From Candidatus Electrothrix scaldis (lineage in GTDB: Bacteria; Desulfobacterota; Desulfobulbia; Desulfobulbales; Desulfobulbaceae), in contig CP138355.1 in assembly GCA_033584155.1 (NCBI GenBank), positions 4,287,826 to 4,351,825 on the forward strand: a stretch of DNA of 64,000 nt, written 5' to 3'. A program made the translations under genes and the position numbers. The stretch's first letter is position 1; every line of letters starts with the position of its first letter. Under the pieces are notes generated by a model. It was given only the letters and a program-made list of their open reading frames with translations, was not told the origin of the DNA and did not search any database. Positions 63,305 through 64,000 of this stretch are shown in pieces.

Positions 63305-63916
63305 TTACACCAACCTCTCCTCTCTTTCTTCTTCTTTCAGCTGGCTCATTGCCTTCTTGTAACAGGAAGGACAGACCCCATGACTGAACATAGCCTCAGA
63401 GTGTTCGGCAATATACTCTTCCACCTGCTGCCAATACCCTTCATCATTACGAATTTGCTTACAATAGGAGCAAATCGGTAAAATACCGGTCAACGTTTTG
63501 ATCTCCTCAAGTGCCGCCTCCAGCTCTTTTTCCCGCTTCCGCAAGGTGATATGGGTATTTATACGGGCAAGGACCTCAACCTGATGAAAAGGTTTTGTAA
63601 TATAATCAACCCCTCCAGCAGAAAAACCGGTCATCTTATCGCCCACGGTGTCCAAGGCTGTCATAAAAATGACTGGTATTGCGGCCAGATCCTTATCCTC
63701 CTTCATTTTTTTGCATATTTCAAACCCATTCATACCGGGCATCATGACATCCAATAAAACGAGGTCTGGCTGAATCTTCGGTAAAACTTCTAAGGCTCGC
63801 TGTCCGCTATCCACCATATATACCCGATAGTCATGCTCCTGCAAAAAAGAGAGCAAAACTTTAAGGTTAGCAGGTCGATCATCGACTACGAGTATTGCAT
63901 CTTGATTTCCTGACAT
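63305..63916 (-). CDS. Response regulator with C-terminal cysteine motif
   Basis: A 203-aa protein. The receiver domain has the acidic pair in VVDDRPANLKVLL, phosphoacceptor Asp56 in DLVLLDVMMPGMNG and Lys108 in YITKPF. A coiled helix (ITLRKREKELEAALEEIKTL) leads to a C-terminal module CSYCKQIRNDEGYWQ, then HSEAMFSHGVCPSCYKK, with two CxxC pairs that look metal-binding. This tail is frequent on receiver and PAS proteins in Desulfobacterota. No kinase is seen in the window. The 84 bases upstream hold no further gene. Confidence 0.92.
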   Translation of the reverse strand: MSGNQDAILVVDDRPANLKVLLSFLQEHDYRVYMVDSGQRALEVLPKIQPDLVLLDVMMPGMNGFEICKKMKEDKDLAAIPVIFMTALDTVGDKMTGFSAGGVDYITKPFHQVEVLARINTHITLRKREKELEAALEEIKTLTGILPICSYCKQIRNDEGYWQQVEEYIAEHSEAMFSHGVCPSCYKKAMSQLKEEEREERLV

Positions 63917-64000
63917 AACTTCTTGCTGCGGCTCGCCGCGATAAAATTCAACAGCCCTGTGAACTGAAACTCATCAAAATATTTTTTCAAATAACTACAA

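Overview
This window looks like a chromosomal segment of a Gram-negative sulfate-reducer-type bacterium of the Desulfobacterota, most like the Desulfobulbales and possibly a cable-bacterium relative. The basis is the trigger factor/ClpP/ClpX/Lon order, KDO synthesis (KdsB), a long CofD/YvcK-like protein, short ArgA-type acetyltransferase, SpoIIE/STAS signalling, and an accessory load of toxin-antitoxin pairs, REP-type palindromes and transposase (RAYT) remnants. The taxonomy is inferred from gene content, not computed.

Layout. 1-9.3 kb: end of a PhoH-type ATPase, a DsbA-like protein and a paralogue of its N-terminal module, tRNA-Leu, the proteostasis cluster tig-clpP-clpX-lon, and a tandemly duplicated tRNA-Val/tRNA-Asp pair. 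9.5-13.2 kb: NfeD-like membrane protein, lone ABC ATPase, an HU/DUF4469-like protein preceded by an array of 23-nt palindromic units, and an orphan gene. 13.2-22.6 kb (minus strand): heterodimeric ABC exporter with a J-domain protein and receiver protein, long CofD/YvcK-like protein, malate dehydrogenase, KdsB.

22.8-29.9 kb is an accessory island of eight toxin-antitoxin loci (DinJ/YafQ, five PIN-toxin pairs, HigBA, BrnTA). Two are broken. Five same-orientation copies of an 80-bp palindrome and fragments of RAYT transposase genes lie between them. 30.0-37.5 kb is one giant Rhs/YD-repeat lipoprotein ending in an L,D-transpeptidase-like (YkuD) domain. An IS1182-like element with a 5-bp target duplication sits just upstream of it.

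39.7-51.8 kb is mostly housekeeping: GNAT, secA, yraN, a PilZ protein, a second 23-nt palindromic array, pdxA-tmk, yjbQ, DUF4395, tRNA-Pro, a two-CW protein, an IS1380 element with perfect TIRs and TSD, and amrB. 51.8-55.6 kb: two DUF1566 secreted proteins and FtsK. 55.8-63.9 kb (minus strand): a signalling run in which a response regulator, precorrin-8X methylmutase, STAS protein, glycogen debranching enzyme, second STAS protein, RsbW-like kinase, HAMP-SpoIIE phosphatase and a substrate-binding protein follow each other closely. This suggests partner-switching control linked to glycogen use.

Most unusual: the two unrelated-sequence 23-nt arrays sharing a 19-nt palindrome plus 4-nt spacer geometry, the glgX-in-partner-switch cluster, the palindrome-partitioned toxin-antitoxin island, and the lipoprotein Rhs with a YkuD tip.
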